This document shows positions 29,116 to 38,184 of a DNA stretch of 64,000 bases, in pieces. A program made the position numbers and the translations under genes. The DNA is from an uncultured Methylocystaceae bacterium. GTDB lineage: Bacteria; Pseudomonadota; Alphaproteobacteria; Rhizobiales; Beijerinckiaceae. Positions within the stretch are counted from its first letter, which is position 1; each line of letters begins with the position of its first letter. Location of the stretch: NCBI GenBank assembly GCA_903870245.1, contig CAIQCB010000028.1:62001-126000 (forward strand), written 5' to 3'. The notes below the pieces were generated by a model. The model was not told where the DNA came from and did no database searches. It saw only the letters and a list, made by a program, of their open reading frames with translations.

Positions 29116-29391
29116 TTATTTGTTGAGTTCGGCTTTCAGCGTGGCGCCGGGCTTGAAACGGGCGCTTTTCGAGGCGGCGATCTTGATCTCCGCGCCCGTC
29201 GCAGGATTGCGGCCAGTGCCGGCGGCGCGTTCCTTGACGGCGAAGGTTCCGAATCCGACCAGCCGCACTTCATCGCCCTTTTTCAGCGCCTGGGAGATCC
29301 CGTCGAGGACCGCGTCGAGCGCAGCCGCCGCAGCCGCTTTCGAACTGCCGGTTTCGTTGGCGACGTGATCGACCAGTTCTTGTTTGTTCAT
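29116..29391 (-). CDS. hupB: HU family DNA-binding protein
   Basis: The 91-residue product is a typical HU/IHF-like nucleoid protein: MNKQELVDHVANETG, then a helix, GFGTFAVKERAAGTGRNPATG forming the DNA-binding arm, and a basic C-terminus. HU dimers bend and compact DNA. It sits between tRNA-Val and lon, an arrangement (lon-hupB-tRNA) seen in other alphaproteobacteria. A terminator follows at 29051-29086 and the lon terminator precedes it, so hupB is probably its own transcription unit. Confidence 0.96.
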   Translation of the reverse strand: MNKQELVDHVANETGSSKAAAAAALDAVLDGISQALKKGDEVRLVGFGTFAVKERAAGTGRNPATGAEIKIAASKSARFKPGATLKAELNK

Positions 29392-29577
29392 GGGTCTTTT
29401 CCTTCTGATGCCACGCTGTGAAGCCGGCGCTTAAACGATAAAAATTACCGCGATCTCGAATCGGCGATACAAAGTGTGGGCGAGTTTTGCGAGGGATTCT
29501 CGCGAATTGCAAGGCGACGCGGGTCACATTGGGTTAAAAAAACCTGAAAAAATCAATGCTATGGATCACAAGACCCG

Positions 29578-29616
29578 AAAAAAGCCGGGAAAAACGCCTG
29601 TCTGGCGCCTCCCGGC
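29578..29616 (-). terminator. Intrinsic terminator of lon
   Basis: GCCGGG (29584-29589) and CCCGGC (29611-29616) form an outer stem enclosing a smaller GGCGCC/GGCG hairpin; on the minus strand six U follow. It is about 90 bp after the lon stop and before hupB. Confidence 0.7.
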
Positions 29617-29702
29617 AAGAGCGGCGTCCTGGCTGGGGCGCCTGGTCTAACGTCTCGACGTCCGGAAGGCCCCGAGGGGACCAACCGCACATCGAAACAG
29701 GG

Positions 29703-32123
29703 TCAATGCGCGCGAACTCCGGCGCCGCCGTCAGCGCCAGCGCGCTGGGCAAGGTCGGCGACCGGCTCCTCCCAGACGATCGGGGTCGGCTGGGCGACGA
29801 GCGCGTGTTGAAGAACGTCGTCCATGCGCGCCACGGGCACGATTTCGAGACCGTTTTTCACCGCATCGGGTATCTCCGCAAGGTCCTTGGCGTTCTCCTC
29901 CGGGATCAGCACTTTCTTGATGCCGCCGCGCAGGGCCGCAAGCAATTTCTCCTTGAGGCCGCCAATCGGCAACACCCGGCCGCGAAGGGTGATTTCGCCG
30001 GTCATGGCGATATCGCGGCGCACAGGAATGCCGGTGATGATCGAAACGATCGCCGTCGCCATCGCCACGCCTGCCGAGGGACCGTCTTTGGGCGTCGCGC
30101 CTTCCGGCACATGCACATGGATATCGCGACGATCAAACAGCGGCGGCTCGACGCCAAAGTCGACGGCGCGCGAGCGCACATAGGAGGCGGCCGCCGAGAT
30201 CGATTCCTTCATCACGTCGCGCAAATTGCCGGTGACGGTCATCCTGCCCTTGCCGGGCATCATGACGCCTTCAATAGTCAGCAATTCGCCGCCGACTTCG
30301 GTCCAGGCGAGGCCAGTGACCACACCCACCTGATCCTCAAGCTCCGCCTGCCCATAACGATATTTTGGCACGCCAAGATAGTCCGTAATGTTATCGGCGG
30401 TGACGACGATCCTTTCGGCTTTCTTGAGCAGGATTTCCTTAACCGCCTTGCGGGCGAGATTGGAGATTTCGCGCTCAAGACTCCGCACGCCCGCCTCGCG
30501 CGTATAGCGACGGATTAATTCCAGCAGACCATCCTCCGCCACCATCCATTCCTCCGGGGCCAGCCCGTGCTTGTGCGAGGCGCTCGGAATAAGATGCTTG
30601 CGGGCGATTTCGGCCTTCTCGTCCTCGGTGTAGCCGGCGATGCGGATGATCTCCATACGATCCATCAACGGCGCCGGGATATTGAGGGTGTTCGCCGTCG
30701 TCACAAACATGACGTTCGAAAGATCGTAATCGACCTCGAGGTAGTGATCGTTGAAGGTTGCGTTCTGCTCCGGATCAAGCACCTCAAGCAGCGCCGAGGA
30801 CGGATCGCCGCGGAAGTCCATGCCCATCTTGTCGATCTCGTCGAGAAGGAAGAGAGGATTCGAGGTCTTGGCCTTGCGCATCGACTGAATGATCTTGCCG
30901 GGCATCGAGCCGATATAGGTGCGACGATGACCGCGGATCTCCGCTTCGTCCCGCACGCCGCCCAACGACATGCGCACAAATTCGCGGCCCGTCGCCTTCG
31001 CGATGGATTTGCCGAGCGATGTCTTGCCCACGCCGGGCGGTCCGACAAGGCACAGGATGGGACCGGTGAGCTTGTTGGCGCGGCTCTGTACGGCGAGATA
31101 CTCCAGGATGCGCTCCTTGACCTTCTCAAGTCCGTAATGCTCGCCGTCCAACACGGACTCGGCCTGTTCAAGATCGCGTCTGACCTTCGAGCGTTTGCCC
31201 CACGGGATCGACAAAATCCAGTCGAGATAGTTGCGCACGACGGTGGCTTCCGCCGACATCGGCGACATCTGACGAAGCTTCTTGAATTCGGCGGTCGCCT
31301 TGTCCCGCGCCTCTTTCGAGAGTTTGGTGTTCTTGATGCGCTCCTCAAGCTCGGCCAGATCGTCCTTGCCGTCCTCGTCGCCAAGCTCCTTCTGGATCGC
31401 TTTCATCTGCTCGTTGAGATAATATTCGCGCTGCGTCTTCTCCATCTGGCGCTTGACCCGCGTGCGAATACGTTTCTCGACCTGAAGCACCGAGATTTCG
31501 CTCTCCATTAACGCAAGGCATTTTTCAAGGCGTCGCGCGACATTCACCGTTTCGAGAACATCCTGCTTATCGGCGATTTTCACCGACAGATGCGAGGCGA
31601 CCGTGTCGGCGAGTTTCGAAAAATCCTCAATCTGGGTAACTGCGCCGACGACCTCCGAAGACACTCGCTTGTTCAGCTTTACATAGCTTTCAAACTCGGA
31701 GATCACCGAGCGGCCCAGCGCCTCGACCTCGACCGGCGACAACACCTCGTCGCCGAGCGTTTCGGCTTCGGCCTCGTAATAATCATCGGCGCGCGTGTAA
31801 TCGCGCACGCGCGCGCGGGCGACCCCTTCGACCAGCACCTTGACCGTGCCGTCCGGCAGTTTCAGCAGTTGTAAAACCGAAGCGAGAGTGCCGACCTCAT
31901 AGATCGCATCCGAGGCCGGATCGTCGTCGCCCGCATTCTTCTGGGTGGCGAGCAGAATTGGACGATCGGTTTTGGTGACCTCTTCCAACGCACGAATCGA
32001 TTTTTCACGCGCGACGAACAGGGGCACGATCATGTGCGGGAAGACGACAATGTCGCGCAAGGGAAGCACGGGAAAGTTGTCGATCGCTCCCGGCGTGAAG
32101 GCGTCGCGTTTTTCGTTGGTCAT
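29703..32123 (-). CDS. lon: ATP-dependent protease La (Lon)
   Basis: Lon is a cytosolic AAA+ protease that degrades misfolded and regulatory proteins. The 806-residue protein has the LonA N-terminal substrate domain ([15 protein letters not shown]), a coiled-coil region rich in [12 protein letters not shown], Walker [10 protein letters not shown] (near residue 355), Walker [10 protein letters not shown], and the protease domain with the catalytic Ser in [11 protein letters not shown] (near residue 675) and a downstream Lys (near 720). In Caulobacter Lon degrades CcrM and DnaA; a similar role here is only inferred. It lies downstream of clpX on the same strand with a 250-bp gap. Confidence 0.97.
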   Translation of the reverse strand: MTNEKRDAFTPGAIDNFPVLPLRDIVVFPHMIVPLFVAREKSIRALEEVTKTDRPILLATQKNAGDDDPASDAIYEVGTLASVLQLLKLPDGTVKVLVEGVARARVRDYTRADDYYEAEAETLGDEVLSPVEVEALGRSVISEFESYVKLNKRVSSEVVGAVTQIEDFSKLADTVASHLSVKIADKQDVLETVNVARRLEKCLALMESEISVLQVEKRIRTRVKRQMEKTQREYYLNEQMKAIQKELGDEDGKDDLAELEERIKNTKLSKEARDKATAEFKKLRQMSPMSAEATVVRNYLDWILSIPWGKRSKVRRDLEQAESVLDGEHYGLEKVKERILEYLAVQSRANKLTGPILCLVGPPGVGKTSLGKSIAKATGREFVRMSLGGVRDEAEIRGHRRTYIGSMPGKIIQSMRKAKTSNPLFLLDEIDKMGMDFRGDPSSALLEVLDPEQNATFNDHYLEVDYDLSNVMFVTTANTLNIPAPLMDRMEIIRIAGYTEDEKAEIARKHLIPSASHKHGLAPEEWMVAEDGLLELIRRYTREAGVRSLEREISNLARKAVKEILLKKAERIVVTADNITDYLGVPKYRYGQAELEDQVGVVTGLAWTEVGGELLTIEGVMMPGKGRMTVTGNLRDVMKESISAAASYVRSRAVDFGVEPPLFDRRDIHVHVPEGATPKDGPSAGVAMATAIVSIITGIPVRRDIAMTGEITLRGRVLPIGGLKEKLLAALRGGIKKVLIPEENAKDLAEIPDAVKNGLEIVPVARMDDVLQHALVAQPTPIVWEEPVADLAQRAGADGGAGVRAH

Positions 32124-32373
32124 TCCGTTTGATCCTGTTCAGACCGCGTCCCCCTGACGAGGCGACGGGAACTCAAGCGAGGAAAAATCGAGCGATGGGG
32201 CCGTTCGCTTGGGCGTCTCCATGCTCCAGGATAAACATGGCTAAATTGGCCCATGCCCTCCTGATTGATTCAGGAAATGGTGTACGCGCACATACGATTC
32301 AAGAACGGCCAGAGACCGCGATCCCATGCTCAGGGCTCGCCTGCGCCGCAATATCGGGCCGAGCCGAGCAACG

Positions 32374-33642
32374 TCAGGCCGTTGCGCCGCCGCTTTTTTC
32401 GTTTCGCTCGGCGTAAATATAAAGCGGACGCGCCTTGCCCTCGACAACCTCGGGACCGATCACCACCTGCTCGACGCCTTCAAGCCCGGGCAGATCGAAC
32501 ATCGTATCGAGCAGAATGCCTTCCATGATCGAACGCAAACCGCGCGCGCCGGTATGACGCTCAATGGCCTTGCGGGCGACGGCGGAGAGCGCGTCGTCCT
32601 GGAATGTCAGCTCGACATTCTCCATCTCGAACAAACGTTGATATTGCTTGACCAGAGCGTTTTTCGGCTCGGTCAGAATTTTCTTCAACGCGTCCTCATC
32701 AAGATCCTCAAGCGTCGCAATTACCGGCAGTCGGCCAACGAACTCGGGGATCAGTCCGAATTTCAATAAATCCTCTGGCTGCACCTGGCGGAAAATATCG
32801 CCGGTGCGCCGCTCGTCCGGAGCTTGAACGGAGGCGCCGAAACCGATCGAGGTGCTGCGACCGCGCTGCGAGATGATTTTCTCCAGCCCGGCGAAGGCGC
32901 CGCCGCAAATGAAAAGAATGTTGGTGGTGTCGACCTGCAAAAACTCCTGCTGCGGATGTTTGCGCCCGCCCTGCGGCGGCACAGAGGCGACGGTGCCCTC
33001 CATGATTTTGAGCAGCGCCTGTTGAACGCCCTCGCCCGACACGTCGCGGGTAATCGACGGATTATCGGATTTACGGGAAATCTTGTCGATCTCATCGACA
33101 TAGACGATTCCGCGCTGGGCGCGCTCGACATTGTAATCGGACGCCTGCAACAGCTTGAGGATGATGTTTTCAACGTCCTCGCCCACATAGCCCGCCTCTG
33201 TCAGCGTCGTGGCGTCGGCCATTGTGAACGGCACATCGAGAATGCGCGCCAAAGTCTGCGCGAGCATGGTCTTGCCGACGCCGGTCGGGCCGATAAGCAG
33301 GATATTGGACTTCGCCAGCTCAACATCGCCGTTCTTGGTGGCGTGGTTCAGGCGCTTGTAGTGATTGTGCACGGCGACTGACAGGACCCTCTTGGCCTGA
33401 GCCTGACCGATCACATAATCGTCGAGGACCTTGCAGATTTCACGAGGGGTCGGAATGCCGTCCCGCTGCTTGACCAGCGAGGATTTGTTTTCCTCGCGGA
33501 TGATGTCCATGCACAATTCGACGCATTCGTCGCAGATGAACACCGTCGGTCCAGCGATCAGCTTGCGAACCTCGTGCTGGCTCTTGCCGCAAAACGAGCA
33601 ATAGAGCGTATTCTTGGATTCGCCGCCGCCAACCTTGCTCAT
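32374..33642 (-). CDS. clpX: ATP-dependent Clp protease ATP-binding subunit ClpX
   Basis: ClpX unfolds substrates and passes them to ClpP. The 422-residue protein has an N-terminal zinc-binding domain with Cys15, Cys18, Cys37 and Cys40, Walker A GPTGVGKT, Walker [10 protein letters not shown], and the C-terminal sensor-2 region with [14 protein letters not shown]. It ends with a short Lys/Gly tail. clpP, often immediately upstream, is not in the window; the upstream neighbour is pfp, 286 bp away. The clpX-lon-hupB order is typical of alphaproteobacteria. Confidence 0.97.
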   Translation of the reverse strand: MSKVGGGESKNTLYCSFCGKSQHEVRKLIAGPTVFICDECVELCMDIIREENKSSLVKQRDGIPTPREICKVLDDYVIGQAQAKRVLSVAVHNHYKRLNHATKNGDVELAKSNILLIGPTGVGKTMLAQTLARILDVPFTMADATTLTEAGYVGEDVENIILKLLQASDYNVERAQRGIVYVDEIDKISRKSDNPSITRDVSGEGVQQALLKIMEGTVASVPPQGGRKHPQQEFLQVDTTNILFICGGAFAGLEKIISQRGRSTSIGFGASVQAPDERRTGDIFRQVQPEDLLKFGLIPEFVGRLPVIATLEDLDEDALKKILTEPKNALVKQYQRLFEMENVELTFQDDALSAVARKAIERHTGARGLRSIMEGILLDTMFDLPGLEGVEQVVIGPEVVEGKARPLYIYAERNEKSGGATA

Positions 33643-33928
33643 GCATAACTCCTGAAGGGGGCCAATATCCGTGCGCGAATCGACCCTACGTTCAAATTAC
33701 CGTCATCCGCCTAATGAAAGGTGGAGACACGGTCTGCGGACGCTCCGATTCTTCCGCCCGCGACTGGAGACATCATTTAATCAATAATGACGCCGGAACT
33801 TATCTTCTATCTTATGTGACGGTCGCCCGGATTGGCAACCGTCGCAAACAGGAACGGCTCCAGCCAACCCGGGCCAGCTATGATTTTCATTAAATATTAT
33901 TAAATACATATAGTTACATTTGAATTGC

Positions 33929-35146
33929 TCAGCCCAGGATCTTCGGCACACGGTTCAGACGGAGCCGGTAAGCGTCCTGCATGCCGCTACCCAGCAGCGG
34001 CCGCAGATACATCCGGAAGGCGTCGGTGACGTCCGTCCCGGAGGGGCTGATGAACTCCGCCGGCATGGTCTTGGTCTTGGCGGCGATCTGCTCCAGCGGC
34101 GTGAGCTGATAGTCAACGGAATAAAAACCTGTGCGATGGATCGTCACCGAACCGTCGCGATCGCCCCAGAGCCCATATTGGACCGCCTTTTCACCGACTT
34201 CTCGCGCCTCGCGTTGATCGACGTCTGAGACGCAACCGACAAAGCTGCGCTGGACATAGCCGAAAGTATCGGCGCGCACGCGTTTGAAGCCCAGCTTCTG
34301 TTTGACCAGATCGGTCAGCTCATCGGCCAGCGCGCCGCCGCCGAGGTGAACGTTGCCATGCGCGTCGCGCTCGACCTGTTTGGCCAGTTTCTCAGCGATC
34401 GGCGTATGGTTCTCGTCGCAGATTCCCTCCGACACAGCGACGACGCAGCGTCCGTATTTGTCCATGGTCGCCTTCACGTCGGCAAGAAACTTGTCGATGT
34501 TGAAGGCGCGCTCGGGCAGGTAGATCAGATGCGGGCCATCGTCAGGAAACTTCTTGCCCAGCGCCGAGGCGGCGGTAAGAAAGCCTGCGTGGCGTCCCAT
34601 GACAATGGCGATGTAAACGCCGGGCAGCGCCCGGTTATCGAGATTAGCGCCGGCGAACGCCTGCGCGACCCACCTCGCCGCCGAGGGAAAACCGGGCGTG
34701 TGATCGTTGACCATCAAATCATTGTCGATGGTTTTGGGGATATGGATCGCCCGCAACGGATAGCCGGCCTGCTGAGCCTCTTCGGAAACGATCCTTACGG
34801 TGTCAGAGGAGTCGTTGCCGCCGACATAAAAGAAACAGCCAACGCCATGGGCGCGCAGCACGCGGAAAATTTCCTGGCAATATTTCAGATCGGGCTTGTC
34901 GCGGGTGGAGCCGAGCGCCGAGGACGGCGTGGCGGCCACAAGTTCAAGGTTGTGGGTCGTCTCCTGCGTGAGATCGACAAAATCTTCATTGACGATGCCG
35001 CGCACCCCGTGCAGGGCGCCATAGACGCGCTCAACCTGCCGGAACTTGCGTGACTCAAGGACTGCGCCCACAAGCGATTGATTGATGACGGCGGTAGGGC
35101 CGCCGCCCTGGGCGACGAGCACCTTGGAAAAATCGATGGCGGTCAA
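33929..35146 (-). CDS. pfp: PPi-dependent 6-phosphofructokinase
   Basis: The enzyme reversibly phosphorylates fructose 6-phosphate with pyrophosphate. Donor type is visible. The motif GGNDSSDT (109-116) has Asp112 where ATP-PFKs have Gly (E. coli G104), and PKTIDND (138-144) has Lys139 where ATP-PFKs have Gly; both mark PPi use. The catalytic loop is TIDND, and length (405) fits the family. The start is TTG at 35146, supported by a GGGGAG ribosome site 6 nt before it; I see no in-frame ATG close by. The reversible reaction could serve glycolysis, gluconeogenesis or, in methylotrophs, sugar-phosphate interconversion. Confidence 0.92.
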   Translation of the reverse strand: MTAIDFSKVLVAQGGGPTAVINQSLVGAVLESRKFRQVERVYGALHGVRGIVNEDFVDLTQETTHNLELVAATPSSALGSTRDKPDLKYCQEIFRVLRAHGVGCFFYVGGNDSSDTVRIVSEEAQQAGYPLRAIHIPKTIDNDLMVNDHTPGFPSAARWVAQAFAGANLDNRALPGVYIAIVMGRHAGFLTAASALGKKFPDDGPHLIYLPERAFNIDKFLADVKATMDKYGRCVVAVSEGICDENHTPIAEKLAKQVERDAHGNVHLGGGALADELTDLVKQKLGFKRVRADTFGYVQRSFVGCVSDVDQREAREVGEKAVQYGLWGDRDGSVTIHRTGFYSVDYQLTPLEQIAAKTKTMPAEFISPSGTDVTDAFRMYLRPLLGSGMQDAYRLRLNRVPKILG

Positions 35147-35277
35147 GTATGGCTCCCCAACAAATCCGGTAAGGCTTCAGCCGCTTCTTTAGCGGAGGCG
35201 CGGACGGCGCGCGACCGTAAAAAACAAAATCCCGGCATTGCTGACGGGTTTCTGGATGTTGGCGCTGATTTTAGGGA

Positions 35278-35460
35278 TCAGTTGCGAACGGCGAGCCGCA
35301 GGGAGTCGCTTCGAGCGGTCGGCGGCGCTTTGCCTCCATCGAGCCAGGCGGCGATGTCCGGTCGATAGGGTTCGGTCACCGAGGCGAGGAACAAGACGTA
35401 AATCGCCAGCGTCAGAGCGATGCAGCCCGCCAGCTCGAATTTTCCTGCGACTTCCTTCAT
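35278..35460 (-). CDS. Small single-span membrane protein, unknown
   Basis: The frame from ATG 35460 encodes 60 residues (MKEVAGKFELAGC...). It has one predicted membrane helix (LAGCIALTLAIYVLFLASV, about residues 10-28) and a basic C-terminus. A GGAGCGGAG ribosome-binding stretch immediately precedes the ATG. Longer forms of the same frame exist up to 35619 but begin with low-complexity sequence. I know no family for it. It lies between pfp (131 bp upstream of pfp's start) and the AT-rich patch before the PHA-granule gene. Coding status rests on the ribosome site and the helix only. Confidence 0.45.
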   Translation of the reverse strand: MKEVAGKFELAGCIALTLAIYVLFLASVTEPYRPDIAAWLDGGKAPPTARSDSLRLAVRN

Positions 35461-35589
35461 GGCTCCGCTCCATTCACGGGGCTCGATGGTCTCTCCGCCA
35501 GCACTGGCGACATGGGATGACGTTTTCGTGACGTCGGGTCGGAATTCTGGGATTCCTGAGAGGTCAGGTAAATATCCAGGGCCCGGCTG

Positions 35590-35840
35590 ACTGGTGGGTC
35601 CAGCTGTATTAGCTGACAAATTCTATATAATACAAAATTCATCGCCTCTCAAACTGACGGATGGGATTTCCGACCTTGCGCCGGGACGCCACATGTCAAA
35701 AAAATCTTTTACTATTCAGTATCTTAATAAAGTTTCAGTGATAATTTCTTCTCTCCGGAAACGAGATTTGGCGAGAAAATTTCCGGCAAGAGCCCAAAAA
35801 CAAAAAGAGACGCTCTATTCCTTCTTCATCACTTCTTCCT
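35590..35840. other. AT-rich noncoding stretch downstream of the PHA-granule gene
   Basis: The 250 bp are clearly richer in A and T than the window in general, with AT-rich runs around 35625-35640 and 35697-35750. The end near 35818-35853 has repeated CTTC blocks in tandem. A plus-strand frame of 92 codons crosses it without a ribosome site and overlaps the PHA gene, so I do not call it coding. It may contain promoters for the small membrane gene. Confidence 0.45.
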
Positions 35841-36170
35841 TCATCCCTTCTTCGACGAATGCTCGATTTTAAGCGCCTCGCTGGCGTTCTGATGCACGAT
35901 TTGTTGCACTTTCCCCGACAGGGCCGCGAACAGCCAGGGCAGTTGCACGTCAACCCGGGCATGATCGGCAAAAATTGAGACTTGCGCCGTTGCGCTCTGT
36001 CCGAGCGCGTCGACGCGAATATGCGCAACGTCTCCCGACCAGTTGATCTCGGAATGGGCGATCTTGGCGACATAATCACGTTGCATCTTCTCAAGCCGCG
36101 TTCTGGCCTGCGCCTTTGCGGCCTCAAGGCCAAGCCGGTGTGGAATGGTGACGGTAATCGTGTTCGACAT
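35841..36170 (-). CDS. PHA-granule region protein (PHA_gran_rgn family)
   Basis: This 109-residue cytosolic protein matches the polyhydroxyalkanoic-acid system family (PHA_gran_rgn). It starts MSNTITVTIPHRLG, followed by an Arg-rich helix (AKAQARTRLEKMQRDY), and has the conserved WSGDVAHIRVDALGQSATA and VDVQLPWLFAAL segments. It is thought to associate with polyhydroxyalkanoate granules; its activity is unknown. It starts 35 bp after the recN stop on the same strand and may share its transcript. No phaA/B/C genes are in the window. Confidence 0.85.
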   Translation of the reverse strand: MSNTITVTIPHRLGLEAAKAQARTRLEKMQRDYVAKIAHSEINWSGDVAHIRVDALGQSATAQVSIFADHARVDVQLPWLFAALSGKVQQIVHQNASEALKIEHSSKKG

Positions 36171-36205
36171 CGCCAGCTCTCCGGGCGTTTTGACTTGGAG
36201 TTAAT

Positions 36206-37915
36206 CTAGGTGGAAACGCGCCGGATTTTAAGACGCTCGCCTGCGCCTTCCAGCAGCCGGGCTGCGGCGGCCCGGGCCTCGTCGGTGATCGCCGCGCCTG
36301 ACAGCATTCTGGCGATTTCCTCGCGTCGTTCGGCTTCGGCGAGAGTCGCGACCCTTGTTGCAACCCGACTGTCCTTGCCGGTTTTGGCGGGCGCGCTTTT
36401 GCTGATCCGCAAATGACGGCCCGCACGCGCGGCGACCTGCGGCGCATGGGTCACGGCGAGCACCTGCGCGCCTTCGGCCAGACGGGCCAACCGCTGGCCG
36501 ATCGCATCGGCGACAGCGCCGCCGACGCCTGTATCGATTTCATCAAAAACCAGCGTCGGCGCCGAAGCCCGATCAGCCAGCACAACTTTCAACGCCAGCA
36601 TGAAGCGTGCGAGTTCGCCGCCGGAGGCGACCCTGGTCAGCGGCCCGGGCCGTGAGCCGGGATTGGTCTGCACCCAGAACTCGACATGATCGATCCCCTC
36701 GGCGCCGGGCGCTTCCGGATCGCTCGTCACCTGCGTCATAAAACGGGCTCCCTCAAGCCGCAGCGGCTTGAGCTCGGCGTCGACCAGCGCATCAAGCTTT
36801 TGCGCCGCATTCCGCCGCGCAGCGGACAGGGCGCCGGCGGCGACATGGAAGGCGTCCTTTGCAGCGACGCGCACGCGTTCGAGTTGCGTCAACCGCGCCT
36901 CGGAAGCCTCCAGCGTCGCGATGTCTCGTGCGAATTTTTCGGCCAGCGACGGCAAAGCCTCGACCGTCGTCTGATATTTTCGCGCCGCGCCGCGAAGGGC
37001 GAAAAGGCGCTCCTCGACCCGATCCAGTTCAGCTGGATCGAAAGCGGTTTCGGCCAGCGCCTGCTCCAGCGCCTGTTCAGCGACCCCCAGCGCATCGACC
37101 GCCTGCGCCAGGGCGCGGGCAGGCGGCTCCAGTAACTGCGGCGCCTGGGCAAGGCGACGCTCTAGACGGCGCGCCGCCTGGGCGATCTGCGGCCCTGGCG
37201 CCGCTTCGCTGGAAAAGGCTTCCAGCGCGTCGCGAAGATCGGACGCCACCTTCTCGGCGCGCTGCATGAACTGACGACGTTCCGCCAGAGCCGCCTCCTC
37301 GCCGGGTTGCGCCGCAAGTTTGCTCATCTCCTCGTGGGCATGGCGCAGATAATCGGCGTCGGCGCGGGCCTTCGCCACCCGCGCTTCTTCCTCGGCCAGC
37401 GCCTTTGTCGCCGCCCGCCATGCGGCGAACAACTGGCGGACCTCATCGACTTTTGCCGTCAGGCCGCCATGCGCATCAACAAGATCGCGATGCGCCGCCG
37501 GATCGACCAGCGCGCGATCATCGTGTTGACAATGGATTTCGACAAGCGTCGCGCCAATGGCGCGCAAGACCTGCGCCGTCGCCGGCTGATCGTTGACGAA
37601 GGCGCGGGTGCGCCCGTCCGCCGCCTGCACGCGGCGCAACACAAGCTCATTGTCGCCGGCCAGCCCGAATTCACGCGTCACGAGATGCGCCGGATGATCG
37701 CCCGGCAGATCGAACGCCGCCGTGACCTGCCCCTGTTCGCAGCCGGCGCGCACCAGCCCTGCGTCGCCGCGACCGCCAAGCGCCAGCATGAAGGCGTCGA
37801 GCAGGATCGACTTGCCGGCTCCGGTCTCGCCGGTAAGCGTCGTCAAGCCCCTTCCGAAATCGAGGTCGAGCGAGTCGATCAGAACAATGTCACGGATTGA
37901 AAGTCGGACAAGCAT
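36206..37915 (-). CDS. recN: DNA repair protein RecN
   Basis: RecN is an SMC-like ATPase acting in double-strand-break repair. The 569-residue protein has Walker A GETGAGKS at 29-36, a central coiled coil rich in Ala, Glu and Arg (about 150-380), and the C-terminal ABC signature region with PLTRVASGGELARFMLALK and Walker B VFDEIDTGVGG. It is last of the lpxC-bamD-recN series, but a 270-bp gap with two tandem repeats separates it from bamD. I do not see a GTTC-N7-GTTC box upstream, unlike lexA. ligA, a common next gene, is not present. Confidence 0.96.
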   Translation of the reverse strand: MLVRLSIRDIVLIDSLDLDFGRGLTTLTGETGAGKSILLDAFMLALGGRGDAGLVRAGCEQGQVTAAFDLPGDHPAHLVTREFGLAGDNELVLRRVQAADGRTRAFVNDQPATAQVLRAIGATLVEIHCQHDDRALVDPAAHRDLVDAHGGLTAKVDEVRQLFAAWRAATKALAEEEARVAKARADADYLRHAHEEMSKLAAQPGEEAALAERRQFMQRAEKVASDLRDALEAFSSEAAPGPQIAQAARRLERRLAQAPQLLEPPARALAQAVDALGVAEQALEQALAETAFDPAELDRVEERLFALRGAARKYQTTVEALPSLAEKFARDIATLEASEARLTQLERVRVAAKDAFHVAAGALSAARRNAAQKLDALVDAELKPLRLEGARFMTQVTSDPEAPGAEGIDHVEFWVQTNPGSRPGPLTRVASGGELARFMLALKVVLADRASAPTLVFDEIDTGVGGAVADAIGQRLARLAEGAQVLAVTHAPQVAARAGRHLRISKSAPAKTGKDSRVATRVATLAEAERREEIARMLSGAAITDEARAAAARLLEGAGERLKIRRVST

Positions 37916-37929
37916 CGCTCAGCCAGCAT

Positions 37930-37961
37930 CGCCCTGCATGTGGATCGCCTTGCATGTGGAT
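37930..37961. repeat. 16-bp tandem duplication upstream of recN
   Basis: CGCCCTGCATGTGGAT (37930-37945) is repeated at 37946-37961 with one change (C to T at position 5). It lies 15 bp from the recN start codon and could overlap its leader. Confidence 0.85.
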
Positions 37962-38072
37962 CGCGTCAGCGCCGCCCTTCGGCGCAACCTTTACGCGATT
38001 CGTCTGCAAGCATCATAGCCGCAGAGAGCCTCTGCTCGCCATGCCGGGATAATCGACTTGATCGCTTGCCAT

Positions 38073-38130
38073 GGGAGCTAACTTGGGAGCTAACTTGGGA
38101 GCTAACTTGGGAGCTAACTCGGAAGCTCCC
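38073..38130. repeat. 12-bp tandem array ending in a hairpin, recN-bamD gap
   Basis: Four 12-bp units GGGAGCTAACTT occur at 38073-38084, 38085-38096, 38097-38108 and 38109-38120 (last T to C), followed by GGAAGCTCCC. The last unit's GGGAGCT pairs with AGCTCCC (38124-38130) to give a 7-bp stem with an 8-nt loop. It is downstream of bamD and upstream of recN on the minus strand. Confidence 0.9.
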
Positions 38131-38184
38131 ACGTTAATCGCCGGATCAATCGCCACACGAAGCGATAGTCACGCGCGACAACGC

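Noticed and set aside
35594-35872. A 92-codon plus-strand frame in the AT-rich patch
   Set aside because: No ribosome site, overlaps the end of the PHA-granule gene in opposite direction, and its content follows the local AT-rich composition.
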